Source of the DNA: Ruminococcaceae bacterium UBA3220
GTDB taxonomy: Bacteria; Bacillota; Clostridia; Oscillospirales; Acutalibacteraceae
NCBI GenBank assembly: GCA_002363095.1
Contig: DEWC01000103.1
Location: forward strand, 1 to 6,828
DNA length: 6,828 nucleotides
Direction of reading: 5' to 3'
This document shows positions 1 through 6,772 of the stretch, in pieces. Made by a program: the position numbers and the translations under genes. The notes beneath the pieces were generated by a model. That model was not told the DNA's origin. It saw only the letters and a list, made by a program, of their open reading frames with translations, and ran no database searches. Numbering within the stretch: position 1 is the first letter of the stretch; each line of letters starts with the position of its first letter.

Positions 1-105
1 GAGGATGAAGTATATAATCAGGCTGACGCCGCAGGATTTATCAATCTTTACGGATTGTCAACTAAGGTTTATGCAAAAATGAAAGAGAAAAACAACTTGA
101 AATAA
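1..105 (+). CDS. argG: Argininosuccinate synthase, C-terminal end (partial)
   Basis: An open frame runs from the first base to a TAA stop at 103-105 and gives the last 34 residues of a protein cut by the window edge. The tail reads ...YNQADAAGFINLYGLSTKVYAKM..., which matches the conserved C-terminal end of bacterial ArgG (pattern D-A-x-G-F-I-x-L-x-G-L-P-T-K-V). The usual Pro of GLPTKV is Ser here. ArgG is a cytoplasmic ATP-dependent ligase that joins citrulline and aspartate into argininosuccinate. Its position directly before argH, with 9 bases between the stop and the argH start, is the common argGH arrangement and strengthens the call. The catalytic N-terminal part lies outside the window, so its integrity cannot be judged. 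Confidence 0.87.
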   Translation, partial: EDEVYNQADAAGFINLYGLSTKVYAKMKEKNNLK

Positions 106-110
106 GGAAA
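104..110 (+). promoter_or_regulatory. argH ribosome-binding site overlapping the argG stop
   Basis: The sequence AAGGAAA begins inside the argG TAA stop codon and ends 4 bases before the argH ATG at 115. It fixes the argH start and suggests that ribosomes finishing argG help initiation on argH (translational coupling, an inference). No promoter-like sequence lies between the two genes. Confidence 0.7.
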
Positions 111-114
111 TACT

Positions 115-1491
115 ATGGAAAAAATGTGGACAGGGCGCTTTGCCAAGGCGCTTGACAAAAAGGCGGACGATTTTAATTCTTCGTTGCATTTTGACTGCCG
201 TATGTTTAAAGAGGACATTACCGGGTCGATTGCTCACGCCGAAATGCTCGCAAGACAGGGGATAATTTCCGAAGGCGAAAAAGAGCAAATTGCCGACGGT
301 CTTTCTGCAATTCTTGAAGACATATTATCGGGAAAACTTGATTTTTCCGCGGACGCCGAAGATATCCATATGTTTATTGAAGCCGAGCTTACAAAGCGCA
401 TAGGCGATGCCGGCAAAAAACTTCACACCGCGCGAAGCCGTAATGACCAGGTAGCGCTTGATATCCGTTTGTATTTGAAAAGCGAAACCCGGCAAATTAT
501 AAGTAACCTGAAAAAACTTATAGGTACTATCAGCGATATTGCATCGGAGCATAAATCGGATATAATGCCCGGTTATACCCACCTTCAAAGGGCTCAACCG
601 ATAACCTTTGCCCATCATATTCTTGCCTACGGAATGATGTTTTCAAGGGATATTGAAAGGCTTGAAGACGCGGTTCGGAGAATGAACATCTCACCGATAG
701 GCTCCTGCGCCCTTGCCGGGACTACATACCCCACCGACCGCGAATTTGAAGCCGAAAAACTCGGATTTGACGGTATAACGCTAAACAGTATCGACGGCGT
801 TTCGGACAGGGATTTTTGTCTTGAACTGTTGAGCGGTTTTTCGATAATAATGATGCATCTGTCAAGGTTTTGCGAGGAAATAATTCTCTGGTCTTCGTGG
901 GAATTTAAGTTTGTAGAGCTTGACGACAGTTTTACGACCGGCTCAAGCATTATGCCGCAAAAAAAGAACTCCGATATGGCGGAGCTTATCCGCGGAAAGA
1001 CGGGTCGGGTCTACGGCGACCTTATGGCGTTGCTTACCACGCTTAAAGGTCTTCCGCTTGCTTACAATAAGGATATGCAGGAGGATAAAGAGGCGATTTT
1101 CGACGCGGTTGACACCGTGAAAATGTGCATATCGGTGTTTACCCCGATGATTGCGACTATGAAGGTTTTGCCCGATAATATGCTCGCCGCGGCAAAAAAA
1201 GGATTTATAAACGCCACCGATTTGGCAGATTATATTACCAAAAAAGGCGTTCCGTTCAGGGAAGCCTATAAAACGGTAGGGGAGATAGTGGCATATTGTA
1301 TTGAGCATAATACCGTGCTTGAAGACCTTCCCGTTTCGGTTTATAAATCATTTAATGATTTGTTTGAAGACGACCTTTATGAAGAAATATCGCTTTCAAC
1401 CTGCGTTAATAAGCGGACATCCGCCGGCGGAACGGGGATAAAGTCAATCGAAAAACAAATTGATTTTTTAACAAAATATGCAGATAAATAA
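115..1491 (+). CDS. argH: Argininosuccinate lyase
   Basis: ArgH cleaves argininosuccinate to arginine and fumarate, the last step of arginine synthesis, in the cytoplasm as a homotetramer of the fumarase/aspartase superfamily. The 458 residues are the normal full length. Visible family marks are the N-terminal MWTGRF, the HTARSRNDQV block (about residues 104-113), MPGYTHLQRAQP with the active-site His at about 156, and the superfamily signature GSSIMPQKKN at 276-285, whose serine loop carries the catalytic base. The C-terminus has the usual GGT-containing segment. No key residue is missing. The ATG at 115 is preceded by AAGGAAA and gives the standard N-terminus. It is cotranscribed with argG upstream and ends 8 bases before a strong terminator. 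No arginine-repressor operator is visible, but the operon promoter lies outside the window. Confidence 0.97.
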   Translation: MEKMWTGRFAKALDKKADDFNSSLHFDCRMFKEDITGSIAHAEMLARQGIISEGEKEQIADGLSAILEDILSGKLDFSADAEDIHMFIEAELTKRIGDAGKKLHTARSRNDQVALDIRLYLKSETRQIISNLKKLIGTISDIASEHKSDIMPGYTHLQRAQPITFAHHILAYGMMFSRDIERLEDAVRRMNISPIGSCALAGTTYPTDREFEAEKLGFDGITLNSIDGVSDRDFCLELLSGFSIIMMHLSRFCEEIILWSSWEFKFVELDDSFTTGSSIMPQKKNSDMAELIRGKTGRVYGDLMALLTTLKGLPLAYNKDMQEDKEAIFDAVDTVKMCISVFTPMIATMKVLPDNMLAAAKKGFINATDLADYITKKGVPFREAYKTVGEIVAYCIEHNTVLEDLPVSVYKSFNDLFEDDLYEEISLSTCVNKRTSAGGTGIKSIEKQIDFLTKYADK

Positions 1492-1498
1492 AACTAAA

Positions 1499-1544
1499 AC
1501 CGGCTGAATTAAGGAAATTAAACCTTGTTTCAGCCGGTATTTTT
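1499..1544. terminator. Bidirectional intrinsic terminator between convergent genes
   Basis: The 10-base arm ACCGGCTGAA (1499-1508) pairs perfectly with TTCAGCCGGT (1529-1538). Inside it AAGG (1511-1514) can pair with CCTT (1523-1526). On the + strand the stem is followed by ATTTTTG, and on the - strand by TTTTAGTTTTATTTA. It can therefore end the argGH transcript and also the glycosyltransferase transcript coming from the right. Confidence 0.87.
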
Positions 1545-1572
1545 GTACCATTATTAAATGATTGCAGCCGTT

Positions 1573-1591
1573 GACTTACCGACAGTAAGTC
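1573..1591 (-). other. Small hairpin directly after the glycosyltransferase stop codon
   Basis: GACTTAC (1573-1579) and GTAAGTC (1585-1591) form a 7-base perfect stem with a 5-base loop. Read on the - strand it begins on the base right after the TAA stop of the 982-residue gene. No T-run follows, so it is not a classical terminator. It may protect the mRNA 3' end or be incidental; the true terminator lies about 35 bases further on. Confidence 0.45.
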
Positions 1592-4540
1592 TTATTCGGG
1601 TAAAAGTTTTATTTCATAACTTACATCAAGCGAAAAATTGGGGTTATAATACGGGTCGCCATTTTCGATTGTCTTGCCCCATTTTTGAAGAAAAATCGCC
1701 TTTTCCGCGCTGAAGCGCGTCTTGTTTTTAGTCGTTTTGTCGGAACCGCGGCTTGCCGATTCAAAATGGTATAATTCGCAGAAAGGATTAAAGATATTCA
1801 GTCTTCCTTCTCGTCTTAGTTTGAGACAAAAATCGACATCGTTATAAGCAACGGCAAGTTCTTCGGAAAATCCGCCAACCTTTAAAAAGACATCTTTTTT
1901 TACCATCATACACGCGGCTGTAACGGCGCTGACATCCTGCGCGTAATAAAGTTTTCCCATATAGCCGCAGTTGTCTCCCGCGCAACCGAAATGGGAATGA
2001 CCCGCTATACGGTCGCTGCCGAGTCCCAAAATAATACCGCCGTGCTGAATGGTTTTGTCCTCAAAATAGAGTTTTGCGCCGACCGCGCCGACATCCTCAC
2101 GCTGAGCAAACATCAGCAGTTCCTCTATCCAGTCGGGCGAGATAACCTTGGTGTCGTTGTTAAGAAATAAAATATAGTCACCGGTGGAATTAGCAACGGC
2201 AAAATTATTTATTGCCGAATAATTAAACTGCTTATCGTAACTTAAAAGCTTTATTCTCGGGTTCGCGGAAAGCACATTATAATAATCTTTTATTTGTTGT
2301 TCGTTGCTTTGATTGTCGACAACTATTATCTCGAAGTTTTGATATGTTGATAACTCAAAAATCGAATTAAGACATCTTGAAAGGTCCTCGTAGTGATTTT
2401 TGTTTGGAATTATTATTGAAACCTTCGGCGTGCCGTTTAATTTGTATTTAATACGATAAATCGTAGGGAATGCCGGTGAACTTTCGACAGTGCAGGGAAG
2501 TCCTTTTGCTTCAAGATAATCGTGAACGGCGTTAATTCCGGCGTCAATGGCATATTTTTTTGAGTTTATATCCATCGAAACCGAGTTTTTATGCGAACGC
2601 CAGAAATAAAGAACCTGCGGAATATGCTCGATTTTTTTTGCCGCCCCGGTAAGGCGCAATATAAGGTCGTGGTCCTGACTTCCGTCATACTTTGTGCGGA
2701 ACAACTTTTCGGAGGAGACAAGGTCGGATTTAAAGACCGAAAAATGACAAATATAATTATTCGCAAGTAAATTATCAGGGGCAAAATCGGGCTTTAAGTG
2801 GCAGGTTATCAGTTTTTTGAAATCGTCCCCCAAAAAAGTAACCTCATCTGTATAAATAAAATCGGCACCGTCGCAAATTCTCTTCATAACCTCAAAAAGA
2901 GCCGAAGGATGCAGATAATCATCGTGGTCAAAGAGCGCGATATATTCGCCCGTGGCCATTGAAAGACAGTGATTTGTATTCTCTGAAATACCTTTGTTTT
3001 CGGTCAGTTTTTCGTATTTTATCCTCGAATCGTTTTCGGCAATTTTTTTGCAGTATTCACCTACAAAGGCAAAATCGTCGGTGCTTCCGTCGGCGAGGCA
3101 TAACTCCCAGTTTTTATAGGTCTGATTAACAACCGAATCAATCATTTCTTCAAGAAAAACCTGCGGAGTGTTGTAAAGCGGAACGAGAATGCTGATTTTT
3201 ACATCTTTCTCAAATGTATAATTCTCCTCCGAGGCTCTTCTTTGTTTTGATATTGTGTATGGTATCTTCAAATCGACCGGCGTTGACGCCCTCAGGTCAA
3301 TTCTCTTTTGCTTGACCGCCCCGGGTCCTCCCTTTATGAAACTCTTGGTATAGATGACCGCACGCCCGAAGCGCGGATGTTTTGCAGCCGTTTTTCGCAC
3401 CGCACCGGACATTGCCCGAAGCGGTTTTGTAAGCCTCCATGAAAGTCCGTTTTCAATCAGCGAAATTCTCGCCTTAGCCTGAGTAAGGTCGTCGTTTAAT
3501 TCGAAAATCTTTCCTTGAAGGTTAACGATTTGAGCATTAAGCCCGTCCTCGATCCGCTGGTTATGATACTGCCTTGTCATTCTTAAATCCCTGAGCTTTT
3601 TGGGCGTAAAATCAAACTTTTCAATCATAATTTTACGGTAAACGGGGTCATTTATGAGATTCGAAAGAGCCTCAACCGACAAAACGGGATTATAATAAAG
3701 CGGAGTGCGGATTTTGGCGAGAATAAGGGCTTTTTCGATGGTGGTTTCTTCTTTTGTGTGCTCGCTTTCAAAGAACAAATCATCGGCAAAAGCCTCTAAA
3801 AACAGGTCGTCCGGACAAATATCAAAGCATTTCTTAATGACCCTTAAATATTCGGAATCGTGGGAATCGGTTTTTGAAACATCCATCTGACTGTTGTTGG
3901 CGGAGTGAAGACGGTATCTCATAAGCGGTTTTTGGATGATATATACGGGTGTTACGGTCAACAGCCTCATCCAGTAGTCAAAGTCGTGCAAGGTAGGAAG
4001 AGAATAGTCATACTCGCCGACCTTTTCTATAATATCTTTTCTTGCAAAAAAGGAGGAATGGTGGAAATGGTTGGAGGTGTTGCAAAACATATTTATAAGT
4101 TTGCTTTGCGGAGCGTTTTCAATGGAAAAATTAACGGGGTAGCGTTCTGTGTAAGGCGCACCGCTTCCGTCAATCAAGGTAAGCCACGAAAAACATGCGC
4201 CGTATTCGGGGTGGTCTTCAAGAAAATCTATCTGTTGTTCGATTTTGTCCTTTTCCCAAATATCGTCGGCGTCGCAGTGGGCGATATAGTCGCCGTCCAT
4301 ATATTTAAGTCCCTCGTTAAGGGCATTTGCAATGTGCATATTTTTCGGAAGGGAATAAACCGTTAAGCGGTCGTCGTCGATGGAATTTAATATCTCAAGA
4401 GTACGGTCGGTCGAACAATCGTTTATAACAACCAGTTTGATGTTTTGATATGTTTGCCCGAGAACCGAATCAACCGTCTCTTTTATGAAATTTTCCGCAT
4501 TGTAGGCGTTAATATATACGCTTACCGATTTGTTTGTCAT
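1592..4540 (-). CDS. Triple-domain GT2 family glycosyltransferase, probably surface polysaccharide synthesis
   Basis: Three GT-A fold family 2 glycosyltransferase domains lie in one 982-residue chain. Domain 1 (about 5-215) starts SVYINAYNAE and has nucleotide-binding Asp41, DADD at 90-93 and a likely base in HDFD (185-188). A helical stretch follows, then a coiled coil (about 323-363) and the linker GLSWRLTKPLR (365-375), typical of large O-antigen/capsule-type transferases. Domain 2 (about 447-655) has ILVPLYNTP, Asp484, DHDD at 538-541 and QDHD at 622-625. Domain 3 (about 706-930) has IIIPNKN, VDNQS, LNNDT (793-797) and NDVDFCLKLRR (900-910), resembling rhamnosyltransferase-like GT2 enzymes. 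All three look catalytically complete. There is no signal peptide or membrane segment, so it should act at the inner face of the membrane, moving sugars from nucleotide donors to a lipid-linked or polymer acceptor. The ATG is set by GGAGG 7 bases upstream and a perfect promoter. No other polysaccharide gene is nearby, so donor and acceptor are unknown. Confidence 0.93.
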   Translation of the reverse strand: MTNKSVSVYINAYNAENFIKETVDSVLGQTYQNIKLVVINDCSTDRTLEILNSIDDDRLTVYSLPKNMHIANALNEGLKYMDGDYIAHCDADDIWEKDKIEQQIDFLEDHPEYGACFSWLTLIDGSGAPYTERYPVNFSIENAPQSKLINMFCNTSNHFHHSSFFARKDIIEKVGEYDYSLPTLHDFDYWMRLLTVTPVYIIQKPLMRYRLHSANNSQMDVSKTDSHDSEYLRVIKKCFDICPDDLFLEAFADDLFFESEHTKEETTIEKALILAKIRTPLYYNPVLSVEALSNLINDPVYRKIMIEKFDFTPKKLRDLRMTRQYHNQRIEDGLNAQIVNLQGKIFELNDDLTQAKARISLIENGLSWRLTKPLRAMSGAVRKTAAKHPRFGRAVIYTKSFIKGGPGAVKQKRIDLRASTPVDLKIPYTISKQRRASEENYTFEKDVKISILVPLYNTPQVFLEEMIDSVVNQTYKNWELCLADGSTDDFAFVGEYCKKIAENDSRIKYEKLTENKGISENTNHCLSMATGEYIALFDHDDYLHPSALFEVMKRICDGADFIYTDEVTFLGDDFKKLITCHLKPDFAPDNLLANNYICHFSVFKSDLVSSEKLFRTKYDGSQDHDLILRLTGAAKKIEHIPQVLYFWRSHKNSVSMDINSKKYAIDAGINAVHDYLEAKGLPCTVESSPAFPTIYRIKYKLNGTPKVSIIIPNKNHYEDLSRCLNSIFELSTYQNFEIIVVDNQSNEQQIKDYYNVLSANPRIKLLSYDKQFNYSAINNFAVANSTGDYILFLNNDTKVISPDWIEELLMFAQREDVGAVGAKLYFEDKTIQHGGIILGLGSDRIAGHSHFGCAGDNCGYMGKLYYAQDVSAVTAACMMVKKDVFLKVGGFSEELAVAYNDVDFCLKLRREGRLNIFNPFCELYHFESASRGSDKTTKNKTRFSAEKAIFLQKWGKTIENGDPYYNPNFSLDVSYEIKLLPE

Positions 4541-4547
4541 AGTTTAA

Positions 4548-4552
4548 CCTCC
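4548..4552 (-). promoter_or_regulatory. Ribosome-binding site of the glycosyltransferase gene
   Basis: On the - strand GGAGG stands 7 bases before the ATG (4540-4538). This is an ideal Shine-Dalgarno site and supports the chosen start of the 982-residue protein. Confidence 0.8.
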
Positions 4553-4575
4553 GAAAAGCACTGCCTTATAGAGAA

Positions 4576-4604
4576 ATTATACAACCGAAGGGATATTATG
4601 TCAA
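4576..4604 (-). promoter_or_regulatory. Consensus sigma-A promoter for the glycosyltransferase gene
   Basis: Read on the - strand, TTGACA (4604-4599) is followed after exactly 17 bases by TATAAT (4581-4576). Both hexamers match the housekeeping consensus in all six positions with the optimal spacing. Transcription would start near 4569, giving a leader of about 29 bases that carries the GGAGG site. There is no room for a riboswitch or attenuator, and expression is predicted to be strong and constitutive unless a repressor binds. Confidence 0.88.
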
Positions 4605-4612
4605 CAACAGGC

Positions 4613-4641
4613 TTGAAAATACCCGAAATATACTGTAAAAT
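4613..4641 (+). promoter_or_regulatory. Sigma-A-type promoter for the short-chain dehydrogenase gene
   Basis: TTGAAA (4613-4618) and TAAAAT (4636-4641) are separated by 17 bases; each differs from the consensus at one position. The predicted start is near 4648, about 26 bases before the ATG at 4674. The -35 box is only 8 bases from the -35 box of the divergent promoter, so the two promoters stand back to back. Confidence 0.72.
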
Positions 4642-4673
4642 CTATATAAAAAGCGAAAGGCAAAGGATTTGTT

Positions 4674-5429
4674 ATGAATATTGCAATTATCACCGGCGCG
4701 TCGTCGGGACTCGGAAAAGAATACTATTATCAGGTTTTAAAAGACCGTCCGGAAATTGAGCAGATATGGATAATAGCGAGGAGACAGGAACGCCTTGACG
4801 AACTTGCAGGGGTTTCAAGCAAGGCTAAACCGCTGTGTTTTGATATAACCGCACCGGATTTTTGCGATAAATTTTCAGAACTTTTAAAACGGGAAAATCC
4901 GAGCGTAAAACTTCTTATCAATAACGCGGGATACGGAAAATTAGGGCTTTTTTCGGATATTTCGCTTACCGATAATATAGGTATGGTTCGTCTTAACTGC
5001 GAGGCTTTTACCGCCGTCGCATTTCTGGCGCTTCGGTATATGAGCGAAAAATCCGAGATAATCAATGTTTGTTCGATAGCCTCCTTTGCTCCTAACACGA
5101 GGATGACTGTTTACAGCGCCACAAAGGCATATGTTATGAGCTTTTCACGCGCTTTAAGAGAGGAACTGAAACCGCGAAAAATCAACTGCTTAGCGGTATG
5201 TCCCGGACCTATGGACACCGAATTTTTACCTGTAGCGAACATTAAAAAGGGAACAAGCGGAGCATTTGATTCATTGCCGCGCGTATCGGTAAGAACAATG
5301 GCGGAAAAATCCTTAAAGGCCTCAAAAAAGGGAAAATCCGTCTATACAAACAAGGCGTTTTACAAATTTTACCGTTTTGTTTCCAAAATTTTGCCGGCTG
5401 CATTTGTGATGAAATTCAGCGGTACATAG
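4674..5429 (+). CDS. Short-chain dehydrogenase/reductase (SDR), classical type
   Basis: This is a 251-residue cytoplasmic oxidoreductase with a Rossmann fold. It has the glycine-rich cofactor motif TGASSGLG (residues 7-14), NNAG (83-86), the active-site Asn at 108, Ser134 in NVCSIAS, and the catalytic pair Tyr147/Lys151 in YSATK, followed by PGPMDTEF (177-184). The complete Asn-Ser-Tyr-Lys tetrad implies an active enzyme. The two arginines after the second strand (ARRQERL, 35-41) favour NADP(H) over NAD(H). The C-terminal ~30 residues are basic and partly hydrophobic, as in COG0300-type SDRs, and could touch the membrane. The substrate cannot be told from sequence. The ATG at 4674 follows AAAGGA (4662-4667) by 6 bases, and the Rossmann strand begins at residue 2, so no earlier start is needed. 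The gene has its own promoter and no visible terminator, so some readthrough into the next gene is possible. Confidence 0.94.
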   Translation: MNIAIITGASSGLGKEYYYQVLKDRPEIEQIWIIARRQERLDELAGVSSKAKPLCFDITAPDFCDKFSELLKRENPSVKLLINNAGYGKLGLFSDISLTDNIGMVRLNCEAFTAVAFLALRYMSEKSEIINVCSIASFAPNTRMTVYSATKAYVMSFSRALREELKPRKINCLAVCPGPMDTEFLPVANIKKGTSGAFDSLPRVSVRTMAEKSLKASKKGKSVYTNKAFYKFYRFVSKILPAAFVMKFSGT

Positions 5430-5458
5430 TTGACTTTTGTCCGAAATTACCTTATAAT
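5430..5458 (+). promoter_or_regulatory. Near-consensus sigma-A promoter for the secreted cohesin-like protein gene
   Basis: TTGACT (5430-5435) and TATAAT (5453-5458) are 17 bases apart: five of six and six of six consensus positions. The -35 box starts on the base after the dehydrogenase TAG stop. The predicted start is near 5465, giving a leader of about 26 bases. This indicates that the downstream gene is transcribed in its own right rather than only as part of an operon. Confidence 0.82.
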
Positions 5459-5490
5459 AACCTTGATGAAATAAAGCGAGGGATGAGATT

Positions 5491-6693
5491 ATGGGAAAAC
5501 GCGTTTTAAGGTTGTTTTGTGCCCTTATAGCGGTATTTGTAACCCTTTCGAATATGATGCCGCTTGACGGTTTTGCGGCAACAAAAAACGGACCCGTAAT
5601 CGATGTTGCCGTTTCTCCGGTAAGCGGAGACGCTTTTGTAAGTGTTGATATCGCCTTTTCCCAAAATCCGGGCATCGGTGCGATGACCTTCACGCTCTTA
5701 TATGACAGCACGACCTTTTCGGCAAAACCTTATGATAAGCGGTATTTTTATGAGGTTCCCGATACGAGCATTAAAAAATACCTTATTGTCGACCATCCCG
5801 GCGAAGGGTATGTGAGCATCGTATGGGCGCCGGAGGGCAATGATAATCTTTATACCGGAACCGGCGTTGCTTTCAGACTTTCTTTCCGCATAGACAGGCA
5901 GATATCCGGCAAGCATCCGTTTGAAATCGGCAACATTCAGCCGAAATCAAAAGGAAAGGATTTAACCGGATGTTTTTCGGATTTTGAACACAACACATTT
6001 ACCCCGAAAGCAAACAACGATGCCTATGTTATAGGCGGAGATAACAGTATCCCCGACAGTTATCCGTGGCGTGAAAAGGACGAAGGGCAGGATACTCCGG
6101 CGCCCGCAGGTGAGCATACACACAGTTTTGTTTTGCATAGGAAAGTCACACCGTCATGTACCGCCGAGGGGTATTCGATTTACGAATGTTCGGTTTGCGG
6201 TGAGAAGGTAACCAAAGACACCGTGCCGGCATCGGGACATAACTTTACGGATTATTGGACCGTAGACCGTGTAGCGACCGATACGGTTGCCATGAAACTT
6301 GCGAGGCACTGTAAAAACTGTAATGTTATACGGGATGTAACCTATTATACGCTTGCCGAAGTCAAAAACGCAGGCATTTCGAATACGCTCGGCGCTAAGA
6401 TTTATCAGAGTAACGATAACGGACTTGTGAAAAATGACGCCGATGAACGGCAGGATGAAACCGGGGGCGAAACGGTTGAGGTCAACCCGGAAACCATCAA
6501 AGGTGCCGAAGAACTTATAGAATCTGCCGTGAAAACGGCGCAGGAGGAAGCCGAGAGCAAAACTGCTACGGGAAAGGTGAAAAAGGCGTACGGTTTTTTT
6601 GAGAAGCTTTATATGTACCTTATCGGGACCAGGTCAAGACCGGGCATATTGAGGATTATTATAAGAGCGTTTATGAAACTTTTCGGGATATAA
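5491..6693 (+). CDS. Secreted protein with cohesin-like domain, Cys/His-rich repeat and basic C-terminus
   Basis: Residues 1-29 form a signal peptide: basic MGKRVLR, hydrophobic core about 8-20, and likely cleavage after GFA at 29. Residues about 36-182 look like a cohesin-type beta-sandwich (IDVAVSPVSGDAFVSV, then NPGIGAMTFTLLYD at 59-72, later GTGVAFRLSFRI at 123-134). In cellulosomes such domains bind dockerins, but single copies in non-cellulosomal proteins often have unknown roles. After an acidic/Pro linker (about 183-208), a repeat with HTHSF, CTAEGYSIYECSVCGEKV and PASGHNF (about 209-252) and a second degenerate unit with HCKNC (273-277) give two CxxC pairs that could bind zinc or form disulfides. 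Residues about 330-357 are charged and helical, and the last ~40 residues are basic and amphipathic. There is no LPxTG, SLH, dockerin or lipobox anchor. The start follows AGGGA by 7 bases and has its own promoter. Exact function unknown; the domain assignment is moderately sure, secretion very sure. Confidence 0.85.
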   Translation: MGKRVLRLFCALIAVFVTLSNMMPLDGFAATKNGPVIDVAVSPVSGDAFVSVDIAFSQNPGIGAMTFTLLYDSTTFSAKPYDKRYFYEVPDTSIKKYLIVDHPGEGYVSIVWAPEGNDNLYTGTGVAFRLSFRIDRQISGKHPFEIGNIQPKSKGKDLTGCFSDFEHNTFTPKANNDAYVIGGDNSIPDSYPWREKDEGQDTPAPAGEHTHSFVLHRKVTPSCTAEGYSIYECSVCGEKVTKDTVPASGHNFTDYWTVDRVATDTVAMKLARHCKNCNVIRDVTYYTLAEVKNAGISNTLGAKIYQSNDNGLVKNDADERQDETGGETVEVNPETIKGAEELIESAVKTAQEEAESKTATGKVKKAYGFFEKLYMYLIGTRSRPGILRIIIRAFMKLFGI

Positions 6694-6720
6694 ATCGTAA
6701 ACACGGGCGAAATGATAATT

Positions 6721-6743
6721 AGCCGACGGGAAATCCGTCGGCT
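6721..6743. repeat. Hairpin 1 of the right-edge palindrome cluster
   Basis: AGCCGACGG (6721-6729) pairs perfectly with CCGTCGGCT (6735-6743) around a 5-base loop. It begins 27 bases after the stop codon of the secreted protein gene. No T-run follows on either strand, so it is not a canonical terminator, although the GC-rich stem could slow polymerase or protect the mRNA end. Confidence 0.75.
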
Positions 6744-6770
6744 GAGCTTGTCGAAAAAGTCGACAAGCTC
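6744..6770. repeat. Hairpin 2 of the right-edge palindrome cluster
   Basis: GAGCTTGTCGA (6744-6754) pairs perfectly with TCGACAAGCTC (6760-6770), an 11-base stem with loop AAAAG. It abuts hairpin 1 with no spacer. The next bases are AAGGACTAG, with no T-run. Contiguous perfect hairpins of this kind are more like an interspersed palindromic repeat than a terminator. Confidence 0.75.
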
Positions 6771-6772
6771 AA

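Noticed and set aside
943..1308. 121-codon - strand open frame inside argH
   Set aside because: Antisense to conserved argH sequence including the GSSIMPQKKN signature; no family resemblance.
1573..1591. Terminator directly after the glycosyltransferase stop
   Set aside because: There is no T-run after the hairpin on the - strand; the structure at 1499-1544 is a far better terminator.
3905..4366. 153-codon + strand open frame inside the glycosyltransferase gene
   Set aside because: It lies entirely antisense to the well-supported first GT2 domain, and its product has no recognisable domain.
4445..4759. 104-codon + strand open frame spanning the divergent promoter region
   Set aside because: It crosses both promoters and overlaps the glycosyltransferase 5' end and the dehydrogenase start in other frames; its product has no motif.
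5491..6693. Component of a cellulosome
   Set aside because: There is one cohesin-like domain only, and no dockerin, carbohydrate-binding module or glycoside hydrolase in the window. The cohesin resemblance alone does not establish this.
6721..6770. Intrinsic terminator for the secreted-protein gene
   Set aside because: The stems are strong, but no T-run follows either of them on the + strand, so the canonical form is not met. They are listed as palindromic repeats instead.
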